Made by a program: the position numbers and the translations under genes. Source: Streptomyces durocortorensis (GTDB lineage: Bacteria > Actinomycetota > Actinomycetes > Streptomycetales > Streptomycetaceae). Taken from it: a DNA stretch of 64,000 bases. Positions 17,544-25,792 of this stretch are shown piece after piece (positions within the stretch are counted from its first letter, which is position 1; every line of letters starts with the position of its first letter). The DNA lies in contig NZ_CP134500.1 in assembly GCF_031760065.1 (NCBI RefSeq), positions 2,356,001 through 2,420,000 of the forward strand, in the 5' to 3' direction. Below the pieces are notes generated by a model. It ran no database searches. It saw nothing but the letters and a program-made list of their open reading frames with translations, and was not told where the DNA came from.

Positions 17544-18275
17544 ATGAGTGACTTCTTCTCCCTCCTCGTCGAGGAGTTCCCCCAGGTCCGTTCGGGCCTG
17601 TGGGTGACGCTGGAGGCCACGGTCCTGGGCGCGCTGCTGGCCGGGGCGCTGGCCTTCGCGCTCGGGCTGATGGCGGGCAGCAAGCTGCTCCTGGCGCGCG
17701 GGTTCTCCCGGGTGGTCGTGGAGTTCTTCCGGGGGACCTCCCTCTACATCCAGCTGTTCTGGCTCTACTACGCGATGCCGCTGCTGACCGGCTACGAACT
17801 GACCCCGCTGATCTGCGGGGTCGTCGCGTTCGGCCTCAACTACGGTGCGTACGGTGCCGAAGTGGTGCGCGGCGCCATCAACTCCGTACCGCGGGGGCAG
17901 TACGAGGCGGCGATTGCGCTCAACCTCAGCCCGGCCAGGCGGCTGTGGAAGGTGATCCTGCCGCAGGCCTGGGTGCAGATGATCCCGAGCTTCACCAATC
18001 TGCTGATCCAGCTGCTGAAGTGCACCCCGCTGCTGTGGCTGATCTCGGCCGCCGATCTGATGACGGTGATCCAGCAGCTGCGCGACCGTACCGGTGAGAC
18101 CCTGACCGCCTATCTGACCCTGCTGGCCGCCTACTTCGTCCTGGCCTACGCGCTGACCCTGCTGATGAACCTGCTGGAGCGCGGCGCCAAGCGGCGGCTC
18201 GGCCTGGACACCGGTGCCAAGGGCCTGCTCAAGAGCCGTAGCACGACCGCGACCGCCGTGGGAGGTACCCGGTGA
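17544..18275 (+). CDS. ehuC: ABC transporter permease, EhuC-type
   Basis: A 243-residue inner-membrane permease of the polar amino acid (HisM/GlnP) group, with about five membrane helices. The family segments FFRGTSLYIQLFWLYYAMPL and EVVRGAINSVPRGQYEAAIA are present. The latter is the EAA loop that contacts the ATPase. It begins 18 bp after ehuB and its stop overlaps the start of ehuD by 4 bp. Confidence 0.85.
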   Translation: MSDFFSLLVEEFPQVRSGLWVTLEATVLGALLAGALAFALGLMAGSKLLLARGFSRVVVEFFRGTSLYIQLFWLYYAMPLLTGYELTPLICGVVAFGLNYGAYGAEVVRGAINSVPRGQYEAAIALNLSPARRLWKVILPQAWVQMIPSFTNLLIQLLKCTPLLWLISAADLMTVIQQLRDRTGETLTAYLTLLAAYFVLAYALTLLMNLLERGAKRRLGLDTGAKGLLKSRSTTATAVGGTR

Positions 18276-18913
18276 ACGGCTTCGACTGGAACGCCGTCGG
18301 GGAGTCCCTGCCCCTGCTGCTGGAAGGGTTCCGGGTCACCCTGCTCGCCACCGTGCTCGGCACTCTGGTGGCGGCCGTGCTGGGGCTTGCCGTCGCGGTG
18401 GCCGGGCGCGCCCCCAGCAAGTTCGTCACGGTCCCGGTGCGGGCCGTCACGGAGTTCGTGCGCTCCACCCCGCTGCTCGTCCAACTGGTGGGGGCCGCAG
18501 CACTGTTCAGCTCGGTGGAGCCGCTGTACATCGGGATCGCGGTGCTGGGCGTCCACTACGCCGCGTACACCTCGGAGGTCTACCGGGCCGGGATCGACGG
18601 CGTACCGAAGGGGCAGTGGGAGGCGTGCCGCGCGCTGTCGCTGTCGCCCCGGCGCACCTGGCAGGCCGTGATCCTGCCGCAGGCGGTGCGCAATGTGCTG
18701 CCCGCCCTCGGGAACTACGCGATCTCGATGTTCAAGGAGACCCCGTTCCTGGCCGTGATCACGGTGCAGGAGATGGTCTTCGAGGCCCGGAAGTACGGGG
18801 CCGACCACTTCGCGTACACCGAGGTGTTCACCCTCGCCGGCCTGATCTTCCTGGTCGCGAGCTACCCCACGTCGCTGCTGATGAGAAAGCTGGAGAAGCG
18901 CCTTGGCCACTGA
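18272..18913 (+). CDS. ehuD: ABC transporter permease, EhuD-type
   Basis: A 213-residue partner permease with the same layout as EhuC. It has TEFVRSTPLLVQLVGAAALF and the EAA loop in YRAGIDGVPKGQWEACRALS. The GTG start overlaps the ehuC stop (GTGA) and its 3' end overlaps ehuA by 11 bp, so the four genes are translationally coupled. With EhuC it forms the heterodimeric channel. Confidence 0.85.
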   Translation: MNGFDWNAVGESLPLLLEGFRVTLLATVLGTLVAAVLGLAVAVAGRAPSKFVTVPVRAVTEFVRSTPLLVQLVGAAALFSSVEPLYIGIAVLGVHYAAYTSEVYRAGIDGVPKGQWEACRALSLSPRRTWQAVILPQAVRNVLPALGNYAISMFKETPFLAVITVQEMVFEARKYGADHFAYTEVFTLAGLIFLVASYPTSLLMRKLEKRLGH

Positions 18914-19760
18914 CCCCTCCCTCCTCAAGAAGACGGCGGCCCCGGCCTCCCAGGGCACTCCCGAGGACGCGGCCTCGGCGGCCGGGCGCACGGGCGAGCC
19001 GCTGGTGCGCTTCGACAAGGTGGTGAAGCGCTACGGCGACCATGTGGTCCTGGACGAGCTGGACTTCACCGTCGACCGCGGCGAGCACGTCACCCTGATC
19101 GGGCCCAGCGGCTCGGGCAAGACCACGATCCTGCGACTGCTGATGACGCTGGAGAAGGTCAGCGACGGGGTGATCTGGGTGGACGGCTCCCCGCTGTCGC
19201 ACGTACGGGCCCCGGACGGCTCCCTGAAGCCCGCGGGGGAGAAGCAGCTGCGGGAGTCCCGGAAGAAGATCGGGATGGTCTTCCAGCAGTTCAACCTCTT
19301 CCCGAACATGAAGGTGCTCCAGAACATCACCGAGGCCCCGGTCAGCGTGCTGGGCAAGAGCCGCGAGGAGGCCGAGAGCCGGGCCCGGGAACTGCTGGAC
19401 CTGGTCGGGCTCTCGGCGAAGGTCGACGCCCACCCCTCGCAGCTCTCCGGGGGCCAGCAGCAGCGGGTCGCCATCGCCCGCGCCCTGGCCATGGAGCCGG
19501 AGATCCTGCTCCTGGACGAGGTGACGTCCGCGCTCGATCCGGAGCTGGTGGCCGGGGTGCTGGAGCTGCTGGAGGACATCGCCAGGAACACCGACATCAC
19601 CATGGTCTGCGTGACCCACGAGATGAACTTCGCCCGGGATGTCTCGGAGAAGGTGCTGATGTTCGACGCGGGCCGGGTCGTGGAGTCCGGACCGCCGGAG
19701 AAAATCTTCTCCGATCCGTCGCACGAACGTACGCGCGAGTTCCTCAACGCGGTGCTGTGA
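18903..19760 (+). CDS. ehuA: ABC transporter ATP-binding protein, EhuA-type
   Basis: A 285-residue ATPase. Walker A is GPSGSGKTT (near residue 64). The Q-loop follows (MVFQQFNLFPNM), then the signature [15 protein letters not shown] and Walker B ILLLDEVTSALDPE. A 40-residue Ala/Thr-rich extension precedes the domain. The start is a TTG at 18903, supported by GGAGAAGC 6 bp upstream and by overlap with ehuD. It energises EhuCD. A hairpin at 19809-19835 probably ends the operon. Confidence 0.85.
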   Translation: MATDPSLLKKTAAPASQGTPEDAASAAGRTGEPLVRFDKVVKRYGDHVVLDELDFTVDRGEHVTLIGPSGSGKTTILRLLMTLEKVSDGVIWVDGSPLSHVRAPDGSLKPAGEKQLRESRKKIGMVFQQFNLFPNMKVLQNITEAPVSVLGKSREEAESRARELLDLVGLSAKVDAHPSQLSGGQQQRVAIARALAMEPEILLLDEVTSALDPELVAGVLELLEDIARNTDITMVCVTHEMNFARDVSEKVLMFDAGRVVESGPPEKIFSDPSHERTREFLNAVL

Positions 19761-19789
19761 CCTCGCCGTTAGCCCCCTGCTCATGACGT

Positions 19790-19801
19790 TGGCATATGCC
19801 A
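19790..19801. promoter_or_regulatory. Perfect 12-bp palindrome downstream of ehuA, upstream of the IclR gene
   Basis: The sequence TGGCATATGCCA is perfectly self-complementary. It lies 30 bp after the ehuA stop and about 127 bp before the IclR-family start. It could be an operator for the IclR protein, or chance. No second copy was seen upstream of the dehydrogenase or ehuB. Confidence 0.35.
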
Positions 19802-19808
19802 GACGGGT

Positions 19809-19835
19809 GCGCCCCAGTTGACAGCCCTGGGGCGC
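19809..19835 (+). terminator. Probable terminator of the ehu operon
   Basis: GCGCCCCAG and CTGGGGCGC form a 9-bp stem around a 9-nt loop, 48 bp after the ehuA stop. There is no T-run, as is usual for high-GC actinomycete terminators. Confidence 0.55.
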
Positions 19836-19927
19836 GCCCGCTGACTCGCCAACTGCCGCCCCGCGGGTGGGTTTCGGCCGCTATCGTGGGGCGAAAGCTT
19901 GCGGTCACAACCTGGTAGGGGGAAACC

Positions 19928-20680
19928 GTGGCATTGAAGCCCGAGCCGACCGCGCCGTTCCACTCGGTGCAGTACGCCCTGCGCGTGCTCGAATCGGTCT
20001 CCAAGCACGGCAACGGTGTGACCGATGCCCAGATCTCCCGCGAGACGGGCCTGCCGACCGGCCACCTCGCCCCGCTCCTCCTCACACTGCGCCGCGAGGG
20101 CTATGTGGAGCAGGTCAGTGACGGCGCGTACGTCATCGGCGCCTCGCTGCTCCTGCTCGGCTCCGGGGCGGCCCGCCGCCAGGCCCTGGAGGTCCGGCTC
20201 CAGCACACCCTGACCCAGCTGCGCGACGCCGTCGGCGCGGCGGTCTACCTCAGCCGGTATGTGGACGGCGAGATCAGCGTGACGCAGGTGGCGGACGGGC
20301 CGCTCACCCCGGCGGTGAACGAGTGGGTGGACTTCCGCTCCTCCGCGCACGCCAGCGCGGTCGGCAAGTGTCTGCTGGGCCAGCTCGACCACGACGGGCG
20401 GCGCGATCACCTCTCCCGGCACAAGACGGCCCGGCTCACCTCGCGGACGATCACCAACGAGAAGATCCTCTTCTCCCAGCTCGACGCCCAGTCGGCCACG
20501 GTCCCGGTGCTGGACCTCCAGGAGTACGCGGTGGGCACCGTCTGCGCGGCCGTGCCCCTGACGGCCGGGGCCTCGGCGGGCTGCCTCGCCCTGTCCCTGC
20601 CGATCGAGGACGCGCACCGGCTGCGGGCGGCGGCCGACATCCTGGGCCGGCAGGCCGCTCCGGTGCTGCTGGCGCTGTAG
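19928..20680 (+). CDS. IclR-family transcriptional regulator
   Basis: A 250-residue DNA-binding protein. An N-terminal winged helix (residues about 12-75; ALRVLESVSKHGNGVTDAQI, SRETGLPTGHLAPLLLTLRR) is followed by the IclR effector domain, including FRSSAHASAVGKCLLGQLDH. It lies directly after the ehu operon and is the likely local regulator. The ligand is probably the imported compound or a product of the neighbouring isomerase/dehydrogenase. The GTG at 19928 follows AGGGGGAAA. Confidence 0.85.
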   Translation: MALKPEPTAPFHSVQYALRVLESVSKHGNGVTDAQISRETGLPTGHLAPLLLTLRREGYVEQVSDGAYVIGASLLLLGSGAARRQALEVRLQHTLTQLRDAVGAAVYLSRYVDGEISVTQVADGPLTPAVNEWVDFRSSAHASAVGKCLLGQLDHDGRRDHLSRHKTARLTSRTITNEKILFSQLDAQSATVPVLDLQEYAVGTVCAAVPLTAGASAGCLALSLPIEDAHRLRAAADILGRQAAPVLLAL

Positions 20681-20764
20681 CCGCCGGGGCCGGGCTCTCG
20701 GGGCCTCAAGGAGGCGGGTGTCATCAGCACCCCTCGGGACCAGGTATTATTTTCGAGTCAGCAG

Positions 20765-20838
20765 GCGCCGTTAGCTCAGTTGGTTAGAGCAGCTGACTCT
20801 TAATCAGCGGGTCCGGGGTTCGAGTCCCTGACGGCGCA
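20765..20838 (+). tRNA. tRNA-Lys (CTT), copy 2
   Basis: Identical over all 74 nt to copies 1 and 3. It is preceded by the same TCAGCAG heptamer. The upstream region has TATTAT at 20745-20750 as a -10 box, and a CCTCGG box just before it that is shared with the other copies. Confidence 0.96.
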
Positions 20839-20845
20839 CGACACG

Positions 20846-20887
20846 CAGTGGGCGGTCTCCTTCGCGGAGGCCGCCCACTGTGCTTTT
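20846..20887. terminator. Terminator between tRNA-Lys copy 2 and the acyl-CoA ligase gene
   Basis: A strong hairpin runs from CAGTGGGCGG (20846) to CCGCCCACTG (20880), with an inner CTCC/GGAG helix and a TTCG-containing loop. A TTTT run follows. It can serve the tRNA and, from the other side, the leftward ligase gene. Confidence 0.85.
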
Positions 20888-20892
20888 CCCCC

Positions 20893-22545
20893 TCACCGAG
20901 CCCTTCCCCGTTCCTCGTACTGTGCGAGCAGAGCGGCAAGGCTCCCGTCGTCCAGTGGTGCGTACGTACCGTCGCCGTGCCGGTCCCACCACACCGGATC
21001 CGCGCAGCGGAAGCCGGCCTTGCGCAGCGCCACCCGGTGGACCTTGTTCGTCGCGGTGACCGGCATCCGCTCAACGATCCGGACGAACCGCGGTGCCATC
21101 TTCGTCCCCAGGTCCGGCTGGACGCGCAGGAACGCGGTGAAGGCCCCCGGGTCGAAGGCCGCGCCCGGCCGGAGGGCCAGGGCGGCCATCACCCGGTCGC
21201 CGGTGACCGGGTCCGGGACGGCGTAGACCGCGGCTGCGGCCGCCTCCTCCCAGCGGGCCAGGATGTGCTCGATCATCGCGGCGGCCAGGTTCTCGCTGTC
21301 GACCCGGAGCCGGTCGTCGGTGCGGCCCGCGAAGTAGAGGTAGCCGTCGGCGTCCCGGTAGAAGAGGTCGCCGGTCCAGTACCAGCCGCGCCGGGCCCGT
21401 TCCGCGTCCGCCTCCGGGTTGCGCCAGTAGCCCTCGAAGGGCGTCGGCCCCCGGTTGACCAGCTCACCGATGGCCTCGTCCCCGTTGAGCAGCTTGCCGC
21501 CCGCGTCGAAGCGGGCCGGAGCGCGCTCCGCACCGGTCTCCGGGTCGACGACGGCGAGGTCGTCACCCGGAGCGGCCCGGCCGATCGCGCCCGTCGGGGT
21601 GCCGGGACTCCGCTGGATCGCCGCGCCGCCCTCGGAAGAGCCGTACCCCTCGACCAGCTCCACGCCGAAACGCTCCCGGAACCGGGCCGCGTCCACCGCG
21701 CCCGCCTCGGTGCCGAAGCCCAGGCGCAACGGATGCTCCCGGTCGTCGGGGCGCTCGGGGGTGGCCAGCAGATACTGCACGGCCCGCCCGACGTACGTGA
21801 AGTACGTCGCCCCGTAGGCGCGTACGTCGTCGAGGAAGGCGGAGGCGGAGAAGCGGGGGCGCAGGGCTATGGCGGCCCCGGCGGCGAGCGCGGGGGCCCA
21901 GTCGGCGAGCACCGCGTTGCCGTGGAACATCGGCATGCAGATGTAGTGGACGTCGGCGGGCCGGACCCCGAAGTGTCCCGCGAGGGAATGCCCGGCCCCG
22001 GCCAGACGGCCCTGGGTGCAGATCGCCGCCTTGGGCGCGCCGGTGGAGCCGGAGGTGAAGTAGAGGAGCATGCGGCTGCCGGGGCCGACCGGGGAGACGA
22101 GGGCGTCGCCGGGGCGTGCGCCCGCGTAGGGGGCGAGCAGGGCGGCGTACGCCTCGGTATCGGTGACCAGGACCCGCACGCCCGGCAGCTCCAGGTCCGC
22201 GAGGAGCGGCAGGTGGGCCCGCGCGGTGATCAGGAGCGGGGCCTCGGTGTGCAGGATGTCGCGGGCCAGCTCGGGGCCGCGCCGGGTGGGGTTGATCCCC
22301 GCGACGGCGGCCCCGGCCAGGGCCGCCGCGCTGAGCCACATCGGGAAATCAGGGGTGTTGTCGAGCAGTACGCCGAGGTGCGGTTCGCTGCGGCTCGGCA
22401 GCAGATCCGCCAGGAGCGCCGCCCGGGCGGCGGCGCCCTCGACCACCTGGTGATGACTGAGCACGGTGGGGCCGTGCTTCAGGGCGGGCCGGTGGTCACC
22501 CCATTGACGTCGTACGAGTTCCGCGACGGTGCCGGTACGCCTCAT
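20893..22545 (-). CDS. Acyl-CoA synthetase (FadD17-like AMP-binding enzyme)
   Basis: A 550-residue adenylate-forming ligase. The P-loop-like motif is LLYFTSGSTGAPKAA near residue 180. The VEGYGSSEGG block follows near 325, then WYWTGDLFYRDADGYLYFAG near 410. The C-terminal lysine is probably in VTATNKVHRVAL. It activates a carboxylic acid, probably a fatty or steroid-derived acid, to its CoA thioester. It resembles actinobacterial FadD17. It stands alone, with the tRNA terminator after it. Confidence 0.87.
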   Translation of the reverse strand: MRRTGTVAELVRRQWGDHRPALKHGPTVLSHHQVVEGAAARAALLADLLPSRSEPHLGVLLDNTPDFPMWLSAAALAGAAVAGINPTRRGPELARDILHTEAPLLITARAHLPLLADLELPGVRVLVTDTEAYAALLAPYAGARPGDALVSPVGPGSRMLLYFTSGSTGAPKAAICTQGRLAGAGHSLAGHFGVRPADVHYICMPMFHGNAVLADWAPALAAGAAIALRPRFSASAFLDDVRAYGATYFTYVGRAVQYLLATPERPDDREHPLRLGFGTEAGAVDAARFRERFGVELVEGYGSSEGGAAIQRSPGTPTGAIGRAAPGDDLAVVDPETGAERAPARFDAGGKLLNGDEAIGELVNRGPTPFEGYWRNPEADAERARRGWYWTGDLFYRDADGYLYFAGRTDDRLRVDSENLAAAMIEHILARWEEAAAAAVYAVPDPVTGDRVMAALALRPGAAFDPGAFTAFLRVQPDLGTKMAPRFVRIVERMPVTATNKVHRVALRKAGFRCADPVWWDRHGDGTYAPLDDGSLAALLAQYEERGRAR

Positions 22546-22571
22546 GGCGCCGCACGATAACTGATGGAGCG

Positions 22572-23162
22572 TCAGAACTTAACGTCCGAGCACGCGTAGA
22601 AGGCGTTGGCGGTGTCCGCCACGTTCCACACGGCGAGGATGATGTGCTTGCCGCTCTTCTGGGTGGGGATCGTGCCCTGGTGGGTCAGGGTGGCCGGCGG
22701 CTGCTGGTTCCCGTAGGGCACGGTCATGAAGGGCTGCGATTCGAGTGCGGCCCGGGTGAGCGGCTTGGTCGAGTCCCAGCCGTTCTTGGTGATGTAGTAG
22801 CGGAAGTCGCTGGTGGAGTGGCGGGCGGTGAACCGCCAGCGGAAGCTGTAGCCCTGCCCGCCGGTGACCTGGGTGGCGGGCCAGTTGCCGCCACGCGGGT
22901 CGTCGAGCTGAGCGAACCGTCCGTTGCCGCCGGAGCAGATCCTGCCGTCCGCCGGCCCTGCCGCCGGGAAGCCCTTGGGCCCCTCGACGCTCTGCGGCTC
23001 CCACTGGATGCTGCCGCAGTTGGCGACTGTGCCGTTGGCGCAGAGTTTCTGACGGCTGATGGGGGAGTCCGTGTAGCCGTGGCTGCCGGCGGTGTTGGTC
23101 GCGAGCACCGAGACGCCCGCTATCGCCAGGCCGATCACGGCCGCGCTTGCTCTTTTCCGCAT
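22572..23162 (-). CDS. lpmP: Secreted AA10 lytic polysaccharide monooxygenase (LpmP-like)
   Basis: A 196-residue copper enzyme. A 27-residue signal peptide is cleaved to expose His28 (TAGS then HGYTDSPIS), the first histidine of the copper brace. The second His is in TARHSTSDF. Conserved cysteines form the AA10 disulfides, and the C-terminal NAFYACSDVKF holds the axial aromatic. It oxidatively cuts chitin or cellulose-like chains. Gene order (LPMO, SPFH protein, peptidoglycan-binding protein, cslA, glxA, GH6) matches the S. coelicolor region where LpmP works with CslA/GlxA at hyphal tips; that link is from memory. ATG at 23162 follows GAGGAG. Two DasR-type sites lie upstream. Confidence 0.9.
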   Translation of the reverse strand: MRKRASAAVIGLAIAGVSVLATNTAGSHGYTDSPISRQKLCANGTVANCGSIQWEPQSVEGPKGFPAAGPADGRICSGGNGRFAQLDDPRGGNWPATQVTGGQGYSFRWRFTARHSTSDFRYYITKNGWDSTKPLTRAALESQPFMTVPYGNQQPPATLTHQGTIPTQKSGKHIILAVWNVADTANAFYACSDVKF

Positions 23163-23300
23163 TTGCTGTCGCTCCTCTAGAACGTGGGGGAGGTTCCATG
23201 AGCCTTGCTCGACATGCTGCGCGCGCTTGGTGCGTGTGATGGGCACGTGCCGGTTGATGGGTTCGGCGGTTGCACGTGCCAGGTGACGCGTAGTGCATCC

Positions 23301-23355
23301 TGCGGTCTAGACCAAGTATCAGATTATTGACACGTCATGAACATGTCCAGACCAA
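23301..23355 (-). promoter_or_regulatory. Paired DasR-type (dre) operators upstream of the LPMO gene
   Basis: On the gene strand, TTGGTCTAGACCGC (from plus 23303-23316) and TTGGTCTGGACATG (from plus 23342-23355) form a direct repeat. The first contains the palindrome GGTCTAGACC. Both resemble the DasR-responsive element of Streptomyces chitin genes (TGGTCTAGACCA) and the 12-bp direct repeats of chitinase promoters. This predicts induction by GlcNAc or chitin-derived signals. Confidence 0.75.
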
Positions 23356-23397
23356 TGGGCGCCGTATTCCATCGGCCCGCCCCGGCTCCCCCGCGCC

Positions 23398-25767
23398 TCA
23401 GGCCCCGTCCCCTCCCCCACTGCGGCCCGTGTAGAACGCGACGGTCAAGTCCTTGACGAGGGCCTTGCGTTCGTAGTCGTCGAGCTCGACGATGCCGCGG
23501 GTGGTGAGCCGGTTGACCGTGTCGTCGACCGCGTCCACCACGGAGGTGAGCACGCTGTCGCGGTGCTTGGCGTCGATCGCGGCGATCCGCCGCCGCTGCA
23601 TCGCCGCCGCGACCTCCGGGGCGTACTCGATGCCGGTCGGCTGCGCCGAGTACACCTCCACGCCCACGGGTTCGCAGTCCGCCTTCAGCATCCGGGTCAG
23701 AGCGTCGCCGACCGCCTCCGCGTCGCGCAGGGTCGGGGCGTCCTCGTGGAACGCGTCGGCGGGCAGCTGGGACAGGACCCGGGCCATGGCAGCCTCGACC
23801 TGGGCGCTGAGATATGCCTCGTGGTCCTCGATACCGAGGGCGGCCCGCACGGTGTCCTCGACCCGCCAGACGACGAGGACCACCGCGCGCAGTGCGGTGC
23901 CGTTGGCGTCGACGGCGGGCAGCGGTTCGCTGCGCCAGTGCCGCAGCCGTACGTCGACACGGCGGCGCAACAGCAGGGGCGAGACCCAGACGAGGCCGGT
24001 GCGGCGGACGCTGCCCCGGTAGTCGCCGAAGAGCGTCAGCACCCACGCGTACCCGACCCGCCCGCGGCCCAGGCCGCCGAGCGCGAGGAGCACCACGGCG
24101 GCCAGGAGGGCGAGCAGCGCCCAGCCGCCCGCCCCGACGCCCACGTCGGTACGGGGGCCGATCCCGACGGCGGTCTGCCAGGCGGCGGGCAGCACCCCCC
24201 GCCACCACAGGACAGCCAGCCCACCGGCGATTCCGGCCGCGCCGGTGAGCAGGGCGGCGTACCCGGGCAGCGCGGGCCCGGGACGCTCGGCGAGCCGGGG
24301 GTCGGCGACAGGGGCGGGCCGGGTCGAGGGCTGCACCCGCGTCTGCGGCGTACGCGGCACGGGCGGCCGCCGGGTCGCGGGCGCACGCTCCCCACCGGCC
24401 GCGCGCCCGGCGACGGCTGCGGGCAACGCCGCTGCGCCGTCGGGCTCCAGGTCGTCCCGGAAGAGGAGGTGTACGGGGATGGAGGCGGTGGACTCGTTGG
24501 CGATGACGGAATGGCGGCGCCCGGGGGACGTGGCGGATGCGGTGGGCGCGGGGAGGGGTACGGAGGCGGAGCCGGAGGCGGGAACGGAGAACGTGGCGGA
24601 TGCGGCCCGGTCCTCCGGCCCGAGGTCCAGTACGAGATCCAGCTCGGTGTCGGGCCCGGAGTCGCCCACGGCCCCCCTGCCGGGGCCGCTCCCGGCGCCC
24701 GGCTCGGCCCCGTAGGAGGGGTGCGGGGTCCACTCCTCCGCGGGTTCCGTCCTCAAACGCCGGACGGGCTTGAGGTGGAGGTTCCCGTCCAGGGGGACGG
24801 GGCGGGCGGGGGCGGAGGCCGGGCTGTTGGGCCCTGGGGCCGGAGCGGGGCGGGCGGGGGCGGGGCGGTTGGGCTCTGCTGCCGGAGCCGGGTGGGCGGG
24901 GGTCGGGCCCGGGCGGCCGCGGGCGGGGCGGTCGGCCCCCACGGCCGGAGCGGACCGGGCGGGAGCCGGACTCGGGCGCTCGGCTCCCGGGTCCGATGCG
25001 GCGCGCGCGGCTTCGCCGTCCGGGGCGGGGCGGGTCAGGTCCCGGCCCCGGTCCGGCGTGACCGGGCCGTGGCCCGGAGCCGGGCGGGCCGGGCCCAGGC
25101 GCAGGCGCTCCCCCGGCGGCTCCGGGTGAACGGTCCGCAGCGGCGCGGGCTCGGCCGCACCGGCACGGCCAGGCGTCGACTCGGCCAGACCAGAACGCAC
25201 AGCCGTCGACTCTGCCGCACCAGAAAGCACAGACGCCGAATCAGGCACACCGGAACGCGCAGGTGACAGCTCCTCCCGGCCCGCATCCACCACCGACGCC
25301 GACGCCTCTGACGCCGACGCCGACGCCGACAACGCATCGCTGCCGCCACCGTCACCATCCACCTCGCCGCCGATCGGCCCGAACAGCGGCGGCGGGACCT
25401 TCCTGTCGGCTCGGCGGGTAGGCGGTGTCGCGGCCTCGCCGCCCGCACCTTCCCCGCCACCGCCACCGGCTCCGGCCCCGGCCCCGGCCAACGGCGGCGG
25501 CAGAAGCGGTGTCGCGGCCTCGGCTCCCCCGCCGCCGTCGGCACCCCCGCCCGCGCCCCCACCGAACAGCGGCGGCGGGCTCCCCTTGCCCGGCGGGGCG
25601 AAGAGGAACGGCGGGAGGTGGTCGTCCAGCGGGTGGGGGGTGGGATTCGAGGTGGAGGTGGGAGCGGGGGCAGGGGCAGAGGTCGGGGTGGGAGTAGAGG
25701 TGGGGGTGGGGGTGGGGCGGGTGGGCTGGTTGTTGGGGGTCACCGGTTCCCGGTTCCTTTCCGTCAC
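23398..25767 (-). CDS. SPFH/Band-7 domain membrane protein with a long Pro-rich N-terminus
   Basis: A 789-residue protein. Residues 1-450 are low complexity, rich in Pro, Ala, Gly and Thr, beginning with PT/PTPTST repeats. Two hydrophobic segments lie near 505-575 (YAALLTGAAGIAGGLAVLWW; WALLALLAAVVLLALGGL). The SPFH/Band-7 domain follows to the end (SVRRTGLVWVSPLLLRRRVD; GVEVYSAQPTGIEYAPEVAA). Such proteins organise membrane microdomains. It lies 25 bp after the peptidoglycan-binding gene, within the polar glycan locus, suggesting a role at the tip. The GTG start at 25767 has only a weak ribosome site, and the disordered head makes the true start uncertain. Confidence 0.78.
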   Translation of the reverse strand: MTERNREPVTPNNQPTRPTPTPTSTPTPTSAPAPAPTSTSNPTPHPLDDHLPPFLFAPPGKGSPPPLFGGGAGGGADGGGGAEAATPLLPPPLAGAGAGAGGGGGEGAGGEAATPPTRRADRKVPPPLFGPIGGEVDGDGGGSDALSASASASEASASVVDAGREELSPARSGVPDSASVLSGAAESTAVRSGLAESTPGRAGAAEPAPLRTVHPEPPGERLRLGPARPAPGHGPVTPDRGRDLTRPAPDGEAARAASDPGAERPSPAPARSAPAVGADRPARGRPGPTPAHPAPAAEPNRPAPARPAPAPGPNSPASAPARPVPLDGNLHLKPVRRLRTEPAEEWTPHPSYGAEPGAGSGPGRGAVGDSGPDTELDLVLDLGPEDRAASATFSVPASGSASVPLPAPTASATSPGRRHSVIANESTASIPVHLLFRDDLEPDGAAALPAAVAGRAAGGERAPATRRPPVPRTPQTRVQPSTRPAPVADPRLAERPGPALPGYAALLTGAAGIAGGLAVLWWRGVLPAAWQTAVGIGPRTDVGVGAGGWALLALLAAVVLLALGGLGRGRVGYAWVLTLFGDYRGSVRRTGLVWVSPLLLRRRVDVRLRHWRSEPLPAVDANGTALRAVVLVVWRVEDTVRAALGIEDHEAYLSAQVEAAMARVLSQLPADAFHEDAPTLRDAEAVGDALTRMLKADCEPVGVEVYSAQPTGIEYAPEVAAAMQRRRIAAIDAKHRDSVLTSVVDAVDDTVNRLTTRGIVELDDYERKALVKDLTVAFYTGRSGGGDGA

Positions 25768-25792
25768 GTCCGTACGTCCGTCGTCACATCCG

